Both the position numbers and the translations under genes were made by a program. Below are positions 9,393 to 17,606 of a stretch of DNA of 64,000 nt, piece by piece (the stretch's first letter is position 1; each line of letters begins with the position of its first letter). The stretch comes from Montanilutibacter psychrotolerans (GTDB lineage: Bacteria; Pseudomonadota; Gammaproteobacteria; Xanthomonadales; Xanthomonadaceae), in contig NZ_RIBS01000005.1 in NCBI RefSeq assembly GCF_003719825.1, positions 124,001-188,000 on the forward strand. Reading direction: 5' to 3'. The notes under the pieces are model-generated. The model was given only the letters and a program-made list of their open reading frames with translations, did not search any database and had not been told where the DNA came from.

Positions 9393-10571
9393 TCAGTACC
9401 ACTCCAGCAGCGAGATGCCCAGGCCGATGTAGGTGGCGCGATGGTTGTAGTCGATGAGGCTTTCGCCGTAGCCGTCGAACACCTGCAGGTGGCCGCGCAG
9501 CGTGCTGTTGAGCGGGAAGCCCCAGTCGAACTGCACCGCACCTCGCGAGTCGTCGCCGGCGCGCAGCGAGTGCCGTGCCATCAGCGCGAACTCGTGGCCG
9601 CCGCGACGGTGCACCAGGGTGACGTCACCTCGGCCGACGTAGTCCTCGATGTTCGGGTTCTCGTCCTCGGCTCCGTCGGAGATGCGCCACCATGGCCGCA
9701 GCGTCAGTGCCCAGTCCTTGCGGTCCAGGCCGATGTTGAGCATCACCCGGTTCCAGCTGCGCGACAGCGGATCGGCACGGCCGTTGGACTGGTGGTTGAT
9801 GCCGATCGCGGTCATGCGGCCTTTCCACCCGGCAATGCTGTAGTTGTTGCGCAGCACCAGCAGCACTTCGGGCTCGTAATTGGTTTCGCGGAACGGACGC
9901 GAATTTTCGGCGTTGTAGACCTGCCAGCGCGAGCTCTGGGTGTAGCCCATCCACACGTCGCCGTTGTCGCCGAACAGGTTCTCGACCGCCTTGGTCTTGA
10001 AGCTGAGCTGGTACTTGGTCTCGACGTCACTGAGCGTCTGCGAGTCGGCCGGGACATCGGGATTGGAGCTGGCAGGGTGTTCGTTGGGATGACTGCTCCA
10101 GAACGCAGGCAACAGGTACACCGGCTTGTAGGCGCGCAGATTGAACACGCCCAGCTTGGAATCCCTGGCCAGTTCCCATCGGCTGTCGAGCATGCCGCCC
10201 TTGCCGGCGTTGGCGATCTGTTCGTCGAACACCGCCGGGCCTTCGCTGCGGAATAGGTCGCTGACCACGCGCTGGGCGCGTTCGGCCGGCGGCAGTGCGT
10301 CGCGTTCCAGCCGCTGGTACTGGGCGATGTCGTGCTTGGCTGCGGCGGCGTCCTGTGCGATGTCGTCGGCGACCTGCGGGTTGCTGGCGTCGCGCCCAAG
10401 CGCGGCGTCGTAGCAGGCCAGGCGCTCGGCGTTGCTCTCGATGGCGGTGCAGGCCTCGGGGGTGGCTGGCGCCTGCTGGGCGATGGCAGGAAACGCCGCT
10501 CCGGCTAGCGCGCCGGCAAGCGCTGCAGCCAGGGGAGCGGGGCGGAGGCGGGGTGTTGCGGTGTTCGTCAT
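9393..10571 (-). CDS. pldA: Outer-membrane phospholipase A1 (OMPLA)
   Basis: PldA is an outer-membrane beta-barrel that hydrolyses phospholipids that have flipped into the outer leaflet. The ATG at 10569-10571 gives 392 residues with a signal peptide ending near residue 31 (FPAIAQ). A periplasmic N-terminal extension includes ACTAIESNAERLACYDAAL, a cysteine-pair motif that I recall from other xanthomonad envelope proteins. The catalytic residues read as H260 and S262 in NHQSNG and N274 in SWNR, which matches the His-Ser-Asn triad of E. coli OMPLA. The C-terminus ends in an aromatic residue (LLEWY), as expected for insertion by the Bam complex. The much longer open frame reaching 11150 is a shadow of the DUF456 gene. 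The N-terminal extension makes the protein longer than the E. coli enzyme. Confidence 0.93.
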   Translation of the reverse strand: MTNTATPRLRPAPLAAALAGALAGAAFPAIAQQAPATPEACTAIESNAERLACYDAALGRDASNPQVADDIAQDAAAAKHDIAQYQRLERDALPPAERAQRVVSDLFRSEGPAVFDEQIANAGKGGMLDSRWELARDSKLGVFNLRAYKPVYLLPAFWSSHPNEHPASSNPDVPADSQTLSDVETKYQLSFKTKAVENLFGDNGDVWMGYTQSSRWQVYNAENSRPFRETNYEPEVLLVLRNNYSIAGWKGRMTAIGINHQSNGRADPLSRSWNRVMLNIGLDRKDWALTLRPWWRISDGAEDENPNIEDYVGRGDVTLVHRRGGHEFALMARHSLRAGDDSRGAVQFDWGFPLNSTLRGHLQVFDGYGESLIDYNHRATYIGLGISLLEWY

Positions 10572-10648
10572 CGTCGTTGCGTAGGGCGGAGCGGGCGACA
10601 GGGTCGCATCATCGCGTCGTCCTTGCAGCGCCACCGCGTTGGGTTCGT

Positions 10649-11146
10649 TCAGAACAACCAGGCGAACGCGAACAGGCCAAGCATCGCAAACGCCAGCCCG
10701 AGCTTGAGCACGACGCCGACCAGCAGGCCCAACCAGGTGCCGAACCCGACCTGGGCGGCCTTGCCCAGCTCGCGGCTGTTGAGCAGCTCGCCGATGAGCG
10801 CGCCGACGAAGGGACCGGCCAACAGCCCGATCGGCCCGAAGAACAATCCGGCAAACGTACCCACCACCGCCCCGACCACGGCCAGACGACTGGCGCCCAC
10901 GCGCTTGGCGCCGACGGCGGTGGCCAGCAGGTCGACCGCGATCGAGAGCACGGTCAGTACCGCCAGCGTCCCGATCATGAGCGGGCCGACCTTCTGGAAA
11001 TCGTCCGCCCAGGCCGCCAGCAGCATGCCGGCGAACACCAGGGGCAGGCCCGGAAGCGCGGGTAATACGGTGCCGGCAATACCCACCACAACCAGTATCG
11101 CGGCCACGACGAAACAAACCAGTTGAGTATCCAATCCTGACTCCAT
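10649..11146 (-). CDS. DUF456 domain-containing membrane protein
   Basis: This is a small integral membrane protein of the DUF456 family; its function is not established. The 165 residues from the ATG at 11146 contain about five hydrophobic segments rich in Gly and Ala, including VVVGIAGTVLPALPGLPLVF near the N-terminus and FFGPIGLLAGPFVGALIGE in the middle, which are hallmarks of the family. A TTG start at 11215 would add an implausible polar leader. No clear Shine-Dalgarno sequence precedes the ATG, so the exact start is moderately certain. It lies upstream of pldA on the same strand, with 77 bases between them. The gene diverges from the cold-shock gene; the roughly 200 bases between them should hold both promoters. 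Confidence 0.85.
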   Translation of the reverse strand: MESGLDTQLVCFVVAAILVVVGIAGTVLPALPGLPLVFAGMLLAAWADDFQKVGPLMIGTLAVLTVLSIAVDLLATAVGAKRVGASRLAVVGAVVGTFAGLFFGPIGLLAGPFVGALIGELLNSRELGKAAQVGFGTWLGLLVGVVLKLGLAFAMLGLFAFAWLF

Positions 11147-11347
11147 CCAAGGGGGTATTGACGCGATTGCATTTTCACTTTTGCCGGGGTACCGTGCGCT
11201 CGCTGCGTTTGCCAAGGGTCACCGTGAATCGTGGCCCGATGCGGTAGATCCATTCGATCCGCTACATCTGTACCTCGCTTCCTCCTTGGAACCAGCAGCG
11301 TCGCGTCGGCGGCGTTTCAACCATTCGTTCCAGGGAGCATGCAGAAA

Positions 11348-11557
11348 ATGTCGAACCGTGAAACCGGTACCGTCAAGTGGTTCAACGATGCCAAGGGCTT
11401 CGGCTTCATCAGCCGCGAGAATGGCGAGGACGTGTTCGTGCATTTCCGCGCGATCCAGTCCCAGGGCTTCAAGAGCCTCAAGGAAGGCCAGACGGTGACC
11501 TTCGTGGTCGTCCAGGGCCAGAAGGGCCTGCAGGCTGACGCGGTCGAACCGCAGTAG
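11348..11557 (+). CDS. Cold-shock domain protein (CspA family)
   Basis: This 69-residue single-domain RNA/DNA-binding chaperone has both nucleic-acid-binding motifs, KGFGFI (RNP1) and VFVHF (RNP2), and starts with the usual [13 protein letters not shown]. Proteins of this type melt secondary structure in mRNAs and can be induced by cold or made constitutively. The ATG at 11348 is preferred over the one at 11339 because a GGGAG at 11333-11337 is well spaced from the former and almost touches the latter. A strong intrinsic terminator lies 40 bases after the stop. The leader of about 200 bases from the divergent DUF456 start leaves room for a long 5' UTR, a known regulatory feature of csp genes, but I could not identify the promoter. 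Confidence 0.95.
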   Translation: MSNRETGTVKWFNDAKGFGFISRENGEDVFVHFRAIQSQGFKSLKEGQTVTFVVVQGQKGLQADAVEPQ

Positions 11558-11597
11558 GCCCACGGCCGCTCCGCCGCAAGGCGGACGCTGATCGAGG

Positions 11598-11630
11598 AAA
11601 ACCCGGCCTGGTGCCGGGTTTTCTTTTTTC
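11598..11630 (+). terminator. Rho-independent terminator of the cold-shock gene
   Basis: A perfect 10-bp inverted repeat AAAACCCGGC (11598-11607) / GCCGGGTTTT (11613-11622) with the loop CTGGT is followed by C and six T. This is a textbook intrinsic terminator. Confidence 0.92.
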
Positions 11631-11780
11631 TGATCACCCTGCGAATCCTTACAGGCACAGTTTCCATTCGGTATATCGATCGGGCGCCGCGCCCGTGGTT
11701 TGACCGGCCGATTGCGGCGTGATTGCGCAGCAAGTGATTGCGCGTGGCGATCGCACGCGGCGATCACGCGTGGTGCAAGC

Positions 11781-11808
11781 AAACGGGGCCCGCGCGGTGG
11801 CGGGCCCC
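11781..11808 (-). terminator. Probable terminator of the glycine-zipper lipoprotein gene
   Basis: GGGGCCCG (11785-11792) pairs with CGGGCCCC (11801-11808). Read on the minus strand, the hairpin is followed by GTTT, a weak T-tract. It lies 43 bases beyond the stop of the minus-strand lipoprotein gene. Confidence 0.5.
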
Positions 11809-11851
11809 TGTGGCAAGTCGCGTGCGCCATGCGACGACGTACGTGGGTGCG

Positions 11852-12337
11852 TCACTGCGCCCAGGCGCGGCCGTTGTAAACGCGCACGTACGAGCCCTCG
11901 CGGATTCCGTCGAGGTTGTTCTGCGTGACCACCGTGCTGCGGCCATCGTTCATGCGCACGTAGACGTTGTACTGATTGCCGCCCGTGCGGTTCTGGATGG
12001 CGTTGCCGGCCACCGCGCCGACCACGGCGCCGGCAACGGTCGCGGCGTTCTTGCGGCCCTCGCTGTCGGTCTGGTTGTCGGCGATCTTGCGACCGGCCAC
12101 CGCGCCGACCACACCGCCCAACACCGCGCCCGTAGCGCGAGGTGCCGATTGCGTGCCGGTCTGCTCGATGCGAGTCACGGTGCCGCAGTCATAGCAGGCA
12201 CTGGAACTGTTGCCGTAGCCGGAAGTGTTGTTGTACCCGGGCCCGGAACCGTAGCCCGGTGATGTCGCGCAGCCGGCCAGAGCAAGCGAACCGGCCATCG
12301 CCACGCCAAGCAGCGGGATGTTTGTGCGGATGTTCAT
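11852..12337 (-). CDS. Glycine-zipper 2TM-domain lipoprotein (SlyB/PcpY-like)
   Basis: The 161-residue product starts with a lipoprotein signal ending in LALAGC, so it should be acylated and sorted to an envelope membrane. After a Gly/Tyr/Ser-rich linker comes a glycine-zipper 2TM region (GAVLGGVVGAVAG and AGAVVGAVAGNAIQNR), then a C-terminal part typical of the family (QYNVYVRMNDG). Proteins of this type stabilise the outer membrane or respond to envelope stress; the exact role here is inferred. The start at 12337 is well supported by AGGAG at a good distance; an upstream in-frame ATG at 12352 overlaps that ribosome-binding site. It stands alone between the cold-shock gene and the cytochrome gene, with about 290 bases upstream containing no gene. 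Confidence 0.88.
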   Translation of the reverse strand: MNIRTNIPLLGVAMAGSLALAGCATSPGYGSGPGYNNTSGYGNSSSACYDCGTVTRIEQTGTQSAPRATGAVLGGVVGAVAGRKIADNQTDSEGRKNAATVAGAVVGAVAGNAIQNRTGGNQYNVYVRMNDGRSTVVTQNNLDGIREGSYVRVYNGRAWAQ

Positions 12338-12624
12338 GCGGATCTCCTGCATGGGGCGAGTGACCGATTTCGGTCACGTGCAGCCACCGTAGGCAGCGAT
12401 GCGTGAACTGCCAGTCAATCGCGATGATGTCGTCGGCATTGATTCAGCTGGTGGCCGGCGGCGCATCGATCGTCGGTTCGACGATCCAGCTCAGGGATCC
12501 AACCCAGGGATCCAGATTCGGCGGCGCAGATGGCGACGCAGAGTTCGTGACGAGATTCTGTGGCGCCGCGTCGAGGTGGCATCGACGACGCGGCCTGGAT
12601 GACGTCAGCCAGCCATCCGCTGGC

Positions 12625-13077
12625 TCAGCGGAAGTCCTGGTGGCAGGCCTTGCAGTTCTCGCCGATGGCTGCCGTCAGCTTGGTCACGCTGTCGCAATTC
12701 ATCGGCGGTGACGAGATTGCCGCGTCGAGCGTGCCACGCAGCTTGCTGGCCGCGGCGATGAAACGCGGATCGTCGCGCAGCGACGGCAGTGCCGGTTCGA
12801 GGTCGTCGGCGATGGTGCGCAGCGCCTTGATCCGCGGCAACGTGTCGGTCGGGGCGCAGCGGTTGGCGGTGACGCTTTCGCCAAGCTGCTTCACCTGGGC
12901 GTCCATGAAGTGCATCGCCGCATCCGGGTAGTGGTCGCGCCACGTCTTACGGCCCTCCAATGCACGCAGCATCATCACCACGCAGATCGCGCCGATCAGC
13001 AGCCCCAGCAGAAACAGGAACAGGTATCTCTTGGCGGCATTCGTGCGCGATGGCTGGATGGGGCTGGGCGTGCTCAT
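12625..13077 (-). CDS. Membrane-anchored cytochrome c'-like protein
   Basis: The 150-residue product has one N-terminal membrane helix (YLFLFLLGLLIGAICVVMML, about residues 18-37) and a single heme-attachment motif CKACH three residues before its C-terminal FR. A four-helix-bundle cytochrome c' carries its CXXCH at the same extreme C-terminal position. The helix has no obvious signal-peptidase site, so the protein is probably tethered with its heme domain in the periplasm. Soluble cytochromes c' bind NO or CO and act in nitrosative defence; the ligand and electron partner here are unknown. A GGAGA precedes the ATG at 13077. The gene diverges from tcdA, with 75 bases between the starts. The family call is moderate because overall similarity was judged by eye. 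Confidence 0.75.
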   Translation of the reverse strand: MSTPSPIQPSRTNAAKRYLFLFLLGLLIGAICVVMMLRALEGRKTWRDHYPDAAMHFMDAQVKQLGESVTANRCAPTDTLPRIKALRTIADDLEPALPSLRDDPRFIAAASKLRGTLDAAISSPPMNCDSVTKLTAAIGENCKACHQDFR

Positions 13078-13152
13078 GCAGGGTCTCCGTCGGCGTTGGG
13101 CGGGACGATAGCATGCGTTGCGCGCGACCCGGCCGCGCGCGCCGCCTACAAT

Positions 13153-13977
13153 ATGCACATGAAGAATGATGCACTTGCGGCCTCCTGGCTTGAACGCTTC
13201 GCCGGCATCGACCGGCTTTATGGAACCGGTTCGGTGGCGCGATTCGCAGCCTGCCGCGTGGCCGTGGTGGGCATGGGAGGCGTGGGATCGTGGGCAGTCG
13301 AAGCCCTTGCGCGCACCGGCATCGGCCACCTCACGCTGATCGATGCCGACGACATCTGCGTGTCCAACACCAACCGTCAGTTGCCCGCGCACGACGGCCA
13401 GTACGGGCGCGCCAAGGTGGAGGCGATGGCGGAGCGTTGCCGCGCGATCAACCCCGCGATGTCGGTCGAGGTCGTGCCCAGTTTCCTCACCGCGTCCAAC
13501 CTGGAGGCGCTGCTCGATCGCGACTTCGACCTGGTGCTGGACGCCTGCGACAGCTTTCGCAGCAAGGTCGAATTGATCGCCTGGTGCCGCCGCCGCAAGC
13601 TGCCGATCGTGGTGTCGGGCTCGGCCGGCGGACGCACCGACGCGACCCTGGTGCGCGTGCGCGATCTGTCGCGCACCGAGCACGACGCGATGCTCGCGTT
13701 GATCCGCAAGAAGCTGCGCAGCGAGTTCAACTTTCCCAAGAACGCCGATCGCTACTTCAGCGTTTCGGCGGTGTACTCGCTGGAAAACGTGAAGTACCCG
13801 CAGCCGGACGGATCGGTGTGCGGCCTGCGGCCGCCGGTGGGCGGTGACGCTGCACTCAAGCTCGATTGCGGCGCCGGGCTTGGCGCGGCGACGCACATCA
13901 CCGGCGTGTTCGCCTTCGCCGCGGTCGGTCGCGCAATCGAGCTGTTGCTGAAGCCCAAGGCCGCGTCGAAGGCATGA
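13153..13977 (+). CDS. tcdA: tRNA threonylcarbamoyladenosine dehydratase
   Basis: TcdA is an E1-like, ATP-dependent enzyme that cyclises t6A at position 37 of ANN-decoding tRNAs to ct6A. The 274-residue product has the ThiF/E1 Rossmann signature GMGGVGSW at 40-47, the acidic residue of the nucleotide pocket in DADDICVSN followed by NRQ, and the family stretch DACDSFRSKV. The ATG at 13153 is followed by a second at 13159; neither has a clear ribosome-binding site, so the start is uncertain by two codons. The longer open frame reaching back to 12910 lies over the divergent cytochrome gene and is not coding. Confidence 0.9.
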   Translation: MHMKNDALAASWLERFAGIDRLYGTGSVARFAACRVAVVGMGGVGSWAVEALARTGIGHLTLIDADDICVSNTNRQLPAHDGQYGRAKVEAMAERCRAINPAMSVEVVPSFLTASNLEALLDRDFDLVLDACDSFRSKVELIAWCRRRKLPIVVSGSAGGRTDATLVRVRDLSRTEHDAMLALIRKKLRSEFNFPKNADRYFSVSAVYSLENVKYPQPDGSVCGLRPPVGGDAALKLDCGAGLGAATHITGVFAFAAVGRAIELLLKPKAASKA

Positions 13978-14013
13978 TCCCGGCGCCCGCGTCAGGTCTG
14001 CGACGCGGTCGTC

Positions 14014-14793
14014 TCAGGGCGGTGGAAAGGCGAAAAGCCGCTGCGCGTTGGCCGTGGTGGCCCGGGCGACGTCGCCGGGCTCGACGCCGCGCAGGCCGGC
14101 GATGGTTTCGAGCACGCTGGCCAGTCGCGACGGTTCGTTGCGTTGCCCGCGGATGCCCGCGTCGGGTTGGTCGGGCGCATCGGTTTCCAGCAGCAGGAAC
14201 TCCACCGGCATCGTCGCGGCGAGCCGGCGCAGGCGGTTGGCGCGGTCGTAGGTGACCGGGCCGCCCAGGCCAAGCAGGAATCCCAGGTCGAACAGCTGCC
14301 GCGCCTGTTCGGGGCTGCCCGAGTAGCTGTGGACCACGCCGCGCAGACCGTGCCGGCCACCGATACGCCGGATCGCCGCGATGACCGCGTCCACCGCGCG
14401 CCGCGCGTGCACGATCACCGGCAGCGAGAAATCGCGGGCAAGCGCCAGCTGGCCGTCGAAGTACCGGTGCTGCTGCTCCGGATCGAGGCCTTCGATGAAA
14501 TGGTCGAGCCCGCATTCGCCCACGGCGAGCGGACGCTCGCGTTCGATCCAGTCGCGCAGCCATGCCAGGTGCTCCGGCCGGTGCGATGCCAGGTACATCG
14601 GATGCAGGCCGTACGCCGGGAACAGCCCGTCATCGCTGGCGCAGACGTCGCGCAGCTTCGGCCAGGCGGCGGCGTCGACCGCAGGCACCACCTGGCGGGT
14701 CACGCCGGCGGCGCGCGCGCGGGCAATCACCTGTGCACGGTCGACGTCAAACGCGTCGGCATCGAGGTGGCAGTGGCTGTCGACCAGGATCAT
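14014..14793 (-). CDS. TatD-family metal-dependent DNase
   Basis: This 259-residue TIM-barrel hydrolase belongs to the TatD/YcfH/YjjV group, metal-dependent 3'-5' exonucleases or quality-control deoxyribonucleases in the cytoplasm. Metal ligands can be traced: HCH in DSHCHLD (7-9), Glu in VGECGLDH, His in VIVHARRA and VVHSYSG, and Asp in LLLETDAPDQP. The start at MILVDSHCHLD (14793) follows the family, whose members begin with the metal motif; the extra 32 codons of the longer open frame are not conserved-looking. It converges on tcdA with only 36 bases between their ends and is transcribed in the same direction as the small DUF6116-like gene upstream. Which TatD paralogue it is cannot be decided from sequence alone. 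Confidence 0.88.
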   Translation of the reverse strand: MILVDSHCHLDADAFDVDRAQVIARARAAGVTRQVVPAVDAAAWPKLRDVCASDDGLFPAYGLHPMYLASHRPEHLAWLRDWIERERPLAVGECGLDHFIEGLDPEQQHRYFDGQLALARDFSLPVIVHARRAVDAVIAAIRRIGGRHGLRGVVHSYSGSPEQARQLFDLGFLLGLGGPVTYDRANRLRRLAATMPVEFLLLETDAPDQPDAGIRGQRNEPSRLASVLETIAGLRGVEPGDVARATTANAQRLFAFPPP

Positions 14794-14885
14794 GGGGTGA
14801 AGGGGCAAGGGCGTGGCGTCATCGATCGTCGCGCGCGCATCGGCGGCGAGGGTGGTCGAAAGTAAGGTCGATCGCCGGCGTGCGA

Positions 14886-15104
14886 TCACTCCTTGCGGAT
14901 ATCGATCACCGACGGGTCACCGCGACGGTTCTTCCAACTGGCCAGCAACAGCGTGCCCAGGCCGAGCAGGATCTCATCGGCCAGAGGAACGAAGTCCGGC
15001 ACCACCAGGTCGATCAGGAACAGCGCGCCGGTCAGCATGAACAGGCGCGGATAGCTCAGGCGGCTCAGGAAGCCCATGACGGGCGCAAGCAGGGGGCTGG
15101 CCAT
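14886..15104 (-). CDS. Small membrane protein, DUF6116-like
   Basis: The 72-residue product has two hydrophobic segments (about residues 20-37 and 42-55) separated by a Pro/Asp turn, and a charged tail WKNRRGDPSVIDIRKE. It resembles a short family that I recall as DUF6116 in xanthomonads; no function is known. A strong Shine-Dalgarno sequence (GAGGAG, 8 bases before the ATG) supports the start at 15104. It ends 92 bases upstream of the TatD-family gene on the same strand, so the two may be co-transcribed. Confidence 0.75.
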   Translation of the reverse strand: MASPLLAPVMGFLSRLSYPRLFMLTGALFLIDLVVPDFVPLADEILLGLGTLLLASWKNRRGDPSVIDIRKE

Positions 15105-15285
15105 GGCGGAACTCCTCGAACGAATGCCACGACGCTAGCACGCGAGCCTGTCGTTCGTAGCAGTTGTTGACACTCGTTGCACTTGTGGATCCGCGGTCGA
15201 AACGGTAGGGGGCTTGTTCAGGTTGGCGGTGTTCGAATGCGCCCAACAAACGAACCGCGGGCAACGACCCGCAGCAGGAGCCCCG

Positions 15286-16107
15286 ATGAACAAGAACATG
15301 ATCGCTGTTGCCGTTGCGTCGCTGGTCGTCGGTGGCGTTGCCGTCGCGGCCTACAACAGCTTCAGCGGCAAGCCCGCGCAGGCCGACCTGGTCACCGCGC
15401 CGGCCCTGCAGGGCGGCGCGCCGGTTGCCGGCGTCAACGGCGACCTGCCGGCTGACGGCAGCATCAACGGTCAGGAACTGGCCTACGCCGACGTCGTCGA
15501 CGTCAAGCCCATCAACGAGAAGCAGGCGCTGTACGCGACCGTGATCGGCACCGAACCGGTCCGCGAAACCAGCACCAGCTCGACCCCGCGCGAGGTCTGC
15601 CAGGACGTCGTCGTGGAGGAGCGCGCGCCGGAACGTGACGGCAACGTCGGCGGCACCGTCGCTGGCGCCGTGATCGGCGGCCTGATCGGCAACCAGGTGG
15701 GCGGCGGCAACGGCAAGAAAGCCGCGACCGCAGCCGGTGCCGTGGCCGGTGGCCTGATCGGCAACCGCGTCGACCGCAACCACGTCGGCGGCAAGGTCGT
15801 CAGCCGCACCGAGCGCCAGTGCCGCACCGTTTCGGACAGCTCGACGTCCTCGCGCGTGGTGGCCTACAACGTGACCTACCGCAATCCGGACGGCACCACC
15901 GGCACGATGCGCACCGGCTCCAAGCCGGGCAGCCGCATCTCGCTGGGCAGCGAGAACGAGGTCGTCGGTTACAACGTGACCTACCGTTACGAAGGCCAGG
16001 AACGCACCATCCGCATGGACGAGCGCCCCGGCGACCGCCTGCCGGTCGTGAATGGCCAGGTGGTCACGCAGACCGCCGCCGTCGACACGGACAGCGCGCG
16101 CGGCTGA
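15286..16107 (+). CDS. Glycine-zipper 2TM-domain envelope protein
   Basis: The 273-residue product begins with a hydrophobic N-terminal segment (about residues 5-22) that could be a signal or anchor. A linker of about 85 residues with one Cys (REVCQDV) follows, then a glycine zipper (GGTVAGAVIGGLIGNQVGGG and AAGAVAGGLIGNRV). The C-terminal region contains the repeated phrase YNVTYR twice (VVAYNVTYRNPDG and VVGYNVTYRYEGQ), so it is built from two similar beta units. Glycine-zipper proteins sit in or along the cell envelope; a specific function is not known. The start is set by AGGAG six bases before the ATG at 15286. It has its own strong terminator and appears monocistronic. It belongs to the same broad family as the lipoprotein at 11852-12337 but has a different architecture. 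Confidence 0.85.
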   Translation: MNKNMIAVAVASLVVGGVAVAAYNSFSGKPAQADLVTAPALQGGAPVAGVNGDLPADGSINGQELAYADVVDVKPINEKQALYATVIGTEPVRETSTSSTPREVCQDVVVEERAPERDGNVGGTVAGAVIGGLIGNQVGGGNGKKAATAAGAVAGGLIGNRVDRNHVGGKVVSRTERQCRTVSDSSTSSRVVAYNVTYRNPDGTTGTMRTGSKPGSRISLGSENEVVGYNVTYRYEGQERTIRMDERPGDRLPVVNGQVVTQTAAVDTDSARG

Positions 16108-16131
16108 TCCCGCGACAACCGCGACTCCCCG

Positions 16132-16164
16132 ACGGGGCCGGACCATCCGGCCCCGTTTGTTTTT
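16132..16164 (+). terminator. Rho-independent terminator after the glycine-zipper gene
   Basis: ACGGGGCCGG (16132-16141) and CCGGCCCCGT (16147-16156) form a 10-bp stem with a 5-base loop, followed by TTGTTTTT. It lies 25 bases after the stop. Confidence 0.92.
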
Positions 16165-16263
16165 GTGACGACGCACGGCGCGCTGCCGCGGCAGCCGGGC
16201 GGGGTTACCCCGCCCACGCACGGCCTTTACAATGGCGCTCTTTTCCCCAAGCCCGAGTGCGCC

Positions 16264-17427
16264 ATGGCCCTGCATCCCTTCGATCTGTACGACGTTCGCT
16301 CCCTGCTCACGGACGAGGAGCGCGCGGTACAGGACACGGTGGCGCGTTTCACCAACGAGCGCGTGCTGCCGATCATCGGTGACGCGTTCGACCAGGGCCG
16401 CTTCCCGAAGGAACTGATCCCCGAGATTGCGGAGCTGGGCCTGCTTGGCTCCTCGCTGCCGGAAAAGTACGGTTGCGCCGGCCTCAATGCCGTCAGCTAC
16501 GGTCTGATCTGCCAGGAGCTCGAGCGCGGCGACAGCGGCATCCGCAGTTTCGTCAGCGTGCAGAGCTCGCTGTGCATGTACCCCATCTATGCCTACGGTT
16601 CGGAAGAGCAGCGCATGCGCTGGCTGCCGGACATGGCCGCGGGCAAGGTGATCGGCTGCTTCGGCCTGACCGAACCGCACGGCGGTTCCGACCCGGCCAA
16701 CATGAAGACCAACGCCAAGCGTGATGGCGACGACTGGGTCCTCAACGGCTCCAAGATGTGGATCACCAACGGCAATGTCGCCGACATCGCCATCGTCTGG
16801 GCCCAGACCGACGAGGGCATCCAGGGCTTCATCGTCGAGAAGGGCATGGCCGGCTTCACCGCGCAGGAGATCAAGCACAAGATGAGCTTGCGCGCGTCGG
16901 TCACCAGCGCGCTGTTCTTCGACAACGTGCGCGTTCCGGACGCCAACCGCCTGCCGAACGTGAAGGGTCTCAAGGGTCCGCTGGGCTGCCTCACGCAGGC
17001 CCGCTACGGCATCACCTGGGGCCCGATCGGCGCGGCGATCGCCTGCCTCGACGAAGTGCTGGCCTACACCAAGGAACGCATCCTGTTCGACCGCCCGGTG
17101 GCCGCCACGCAGAGCGCGCAGATCAAGATGGCCGAGATGGCCCGCCGCATCACGCTGGCGCAGCTGCTGGTCGTGCAACTGGGTCGCCTGAAGGACGCCG
17201 GCAACATGCAGCCGGCGCAGGTGTCGCTGGCCAAGTGGAACAACTGCCGCATGGCGATCGACATTGCCCGTGAGTGCCGCGACCTGCTCGGCGGCGCCGG
17301 CATCACCACCGAGCACGGCGCGATTCGCCATGCGCTGAACCTCGAGTCGGTGATCACCTATGAAGGCACCGAGACCGTGCACCAGTTGGTGATCGGTCGC
17401 GAGTTGACCGGCATCAGCGCGTTCTGA
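16264..17427 (+). CDS. gcdH: Glutaryl-CoA dehydrogenase (acyl-CoA dehydrogenase family)
   Basis: This FAD enzyme oxidises and decarboxylates glutaryl-CoA to crotonyl-CoA in lysine and tryptophan breakdown. The 387-residue product has the acyl-CoA dehydrogenase layout. FGLTEPHGGSDP and KMWITNG form the FAD and substrate region. The middle domain LTQARYGITWGPIGAA and the C-terminal YEGTETVHQLVIGRELTG, with the catalytic Glu near residue 367, are characteristic of glutaryl-CoA rather than straight-chain dehydrogenases. The start ATG at 16264 places the usual FDLYDV opening near the N-terminus. A CCCC-containing, A/T-poor leader gives no obvious promoter. An 11-bp hairpin follows the stop. Confidence 0.9.
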   Translation: MALHPFDLYDVRSLLTDEERAVQDTVARFTNERVLPIIGDAFDQGRFPKELIPEIAELGLLGSSLPEKYGCAGLNAVSYGLICQELERGDSGIRSFVSVQSSLCMYPIYAYGSEEQRMRWLPDMAAGKVIGCFGLTEPHGGSDPANMKTNAKRDGDDWVLNGSKMWITNGNVADIAIVWAQTDEGIQGFIVEKGMAGFTAQEIKHKMSLRASVTSALFFDNVRVPDANRLPNVKGLKGPLGCLTQARYGITWGPIGAAIACLDEVLAYTKERILFDRPVAATQSAQIKMAEMARRITLAQLLVVQLGRLKDAGNMQPAQVSLAKWNNCRMAIDIARECRDLLGGAGITTEHGAIRHALNLESVITYEGTETVHQLVIGRELTGISAF

Positions 17428-17436
17428 TCGCGTCGC

Positions 17437-17463
17437 GGCCTTTCCCGGACATCGGGAAGGGCC
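17437..17463 (+). terminator. Hairpin after gcdH
   Basis: GGCCTTTCCCG (17437-17447) pairs with CGGGAAGGGCC (17453-17463), one G-T pair included, around the loop GACAT. There is no T-tract, so this is a probable rather than a classic terminator. Confidence 0.45.
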
Positions 17464-17606
17464 GCACTCGGGGCGTGACCGTCGGGCGTGCGATCGCGTC
17501 GCACGTCCGGTCCGTGCCGCAGCCCGGATGGGCGTCCCGGTGGAGTGCCGCCGGAACGGCCCTCACCCCAACCACGTCCGAAGCGAAGTGGAGCAAGGAG
17601 CGCCGA

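Noticed and set aside
12403-12711. Open frame between the lipoprotein and cytochrome genes
   Set aside because: It overlaps the 3' end of the cytochrome gene on the other strand and has no domain or start context.
15167-15195. Promoter with a consensus TTGACA upstream of the glycine-zipper gene
   Set aside because: The -35 box is perfect but no acceptable -10 box occurs at 16-18 bases.
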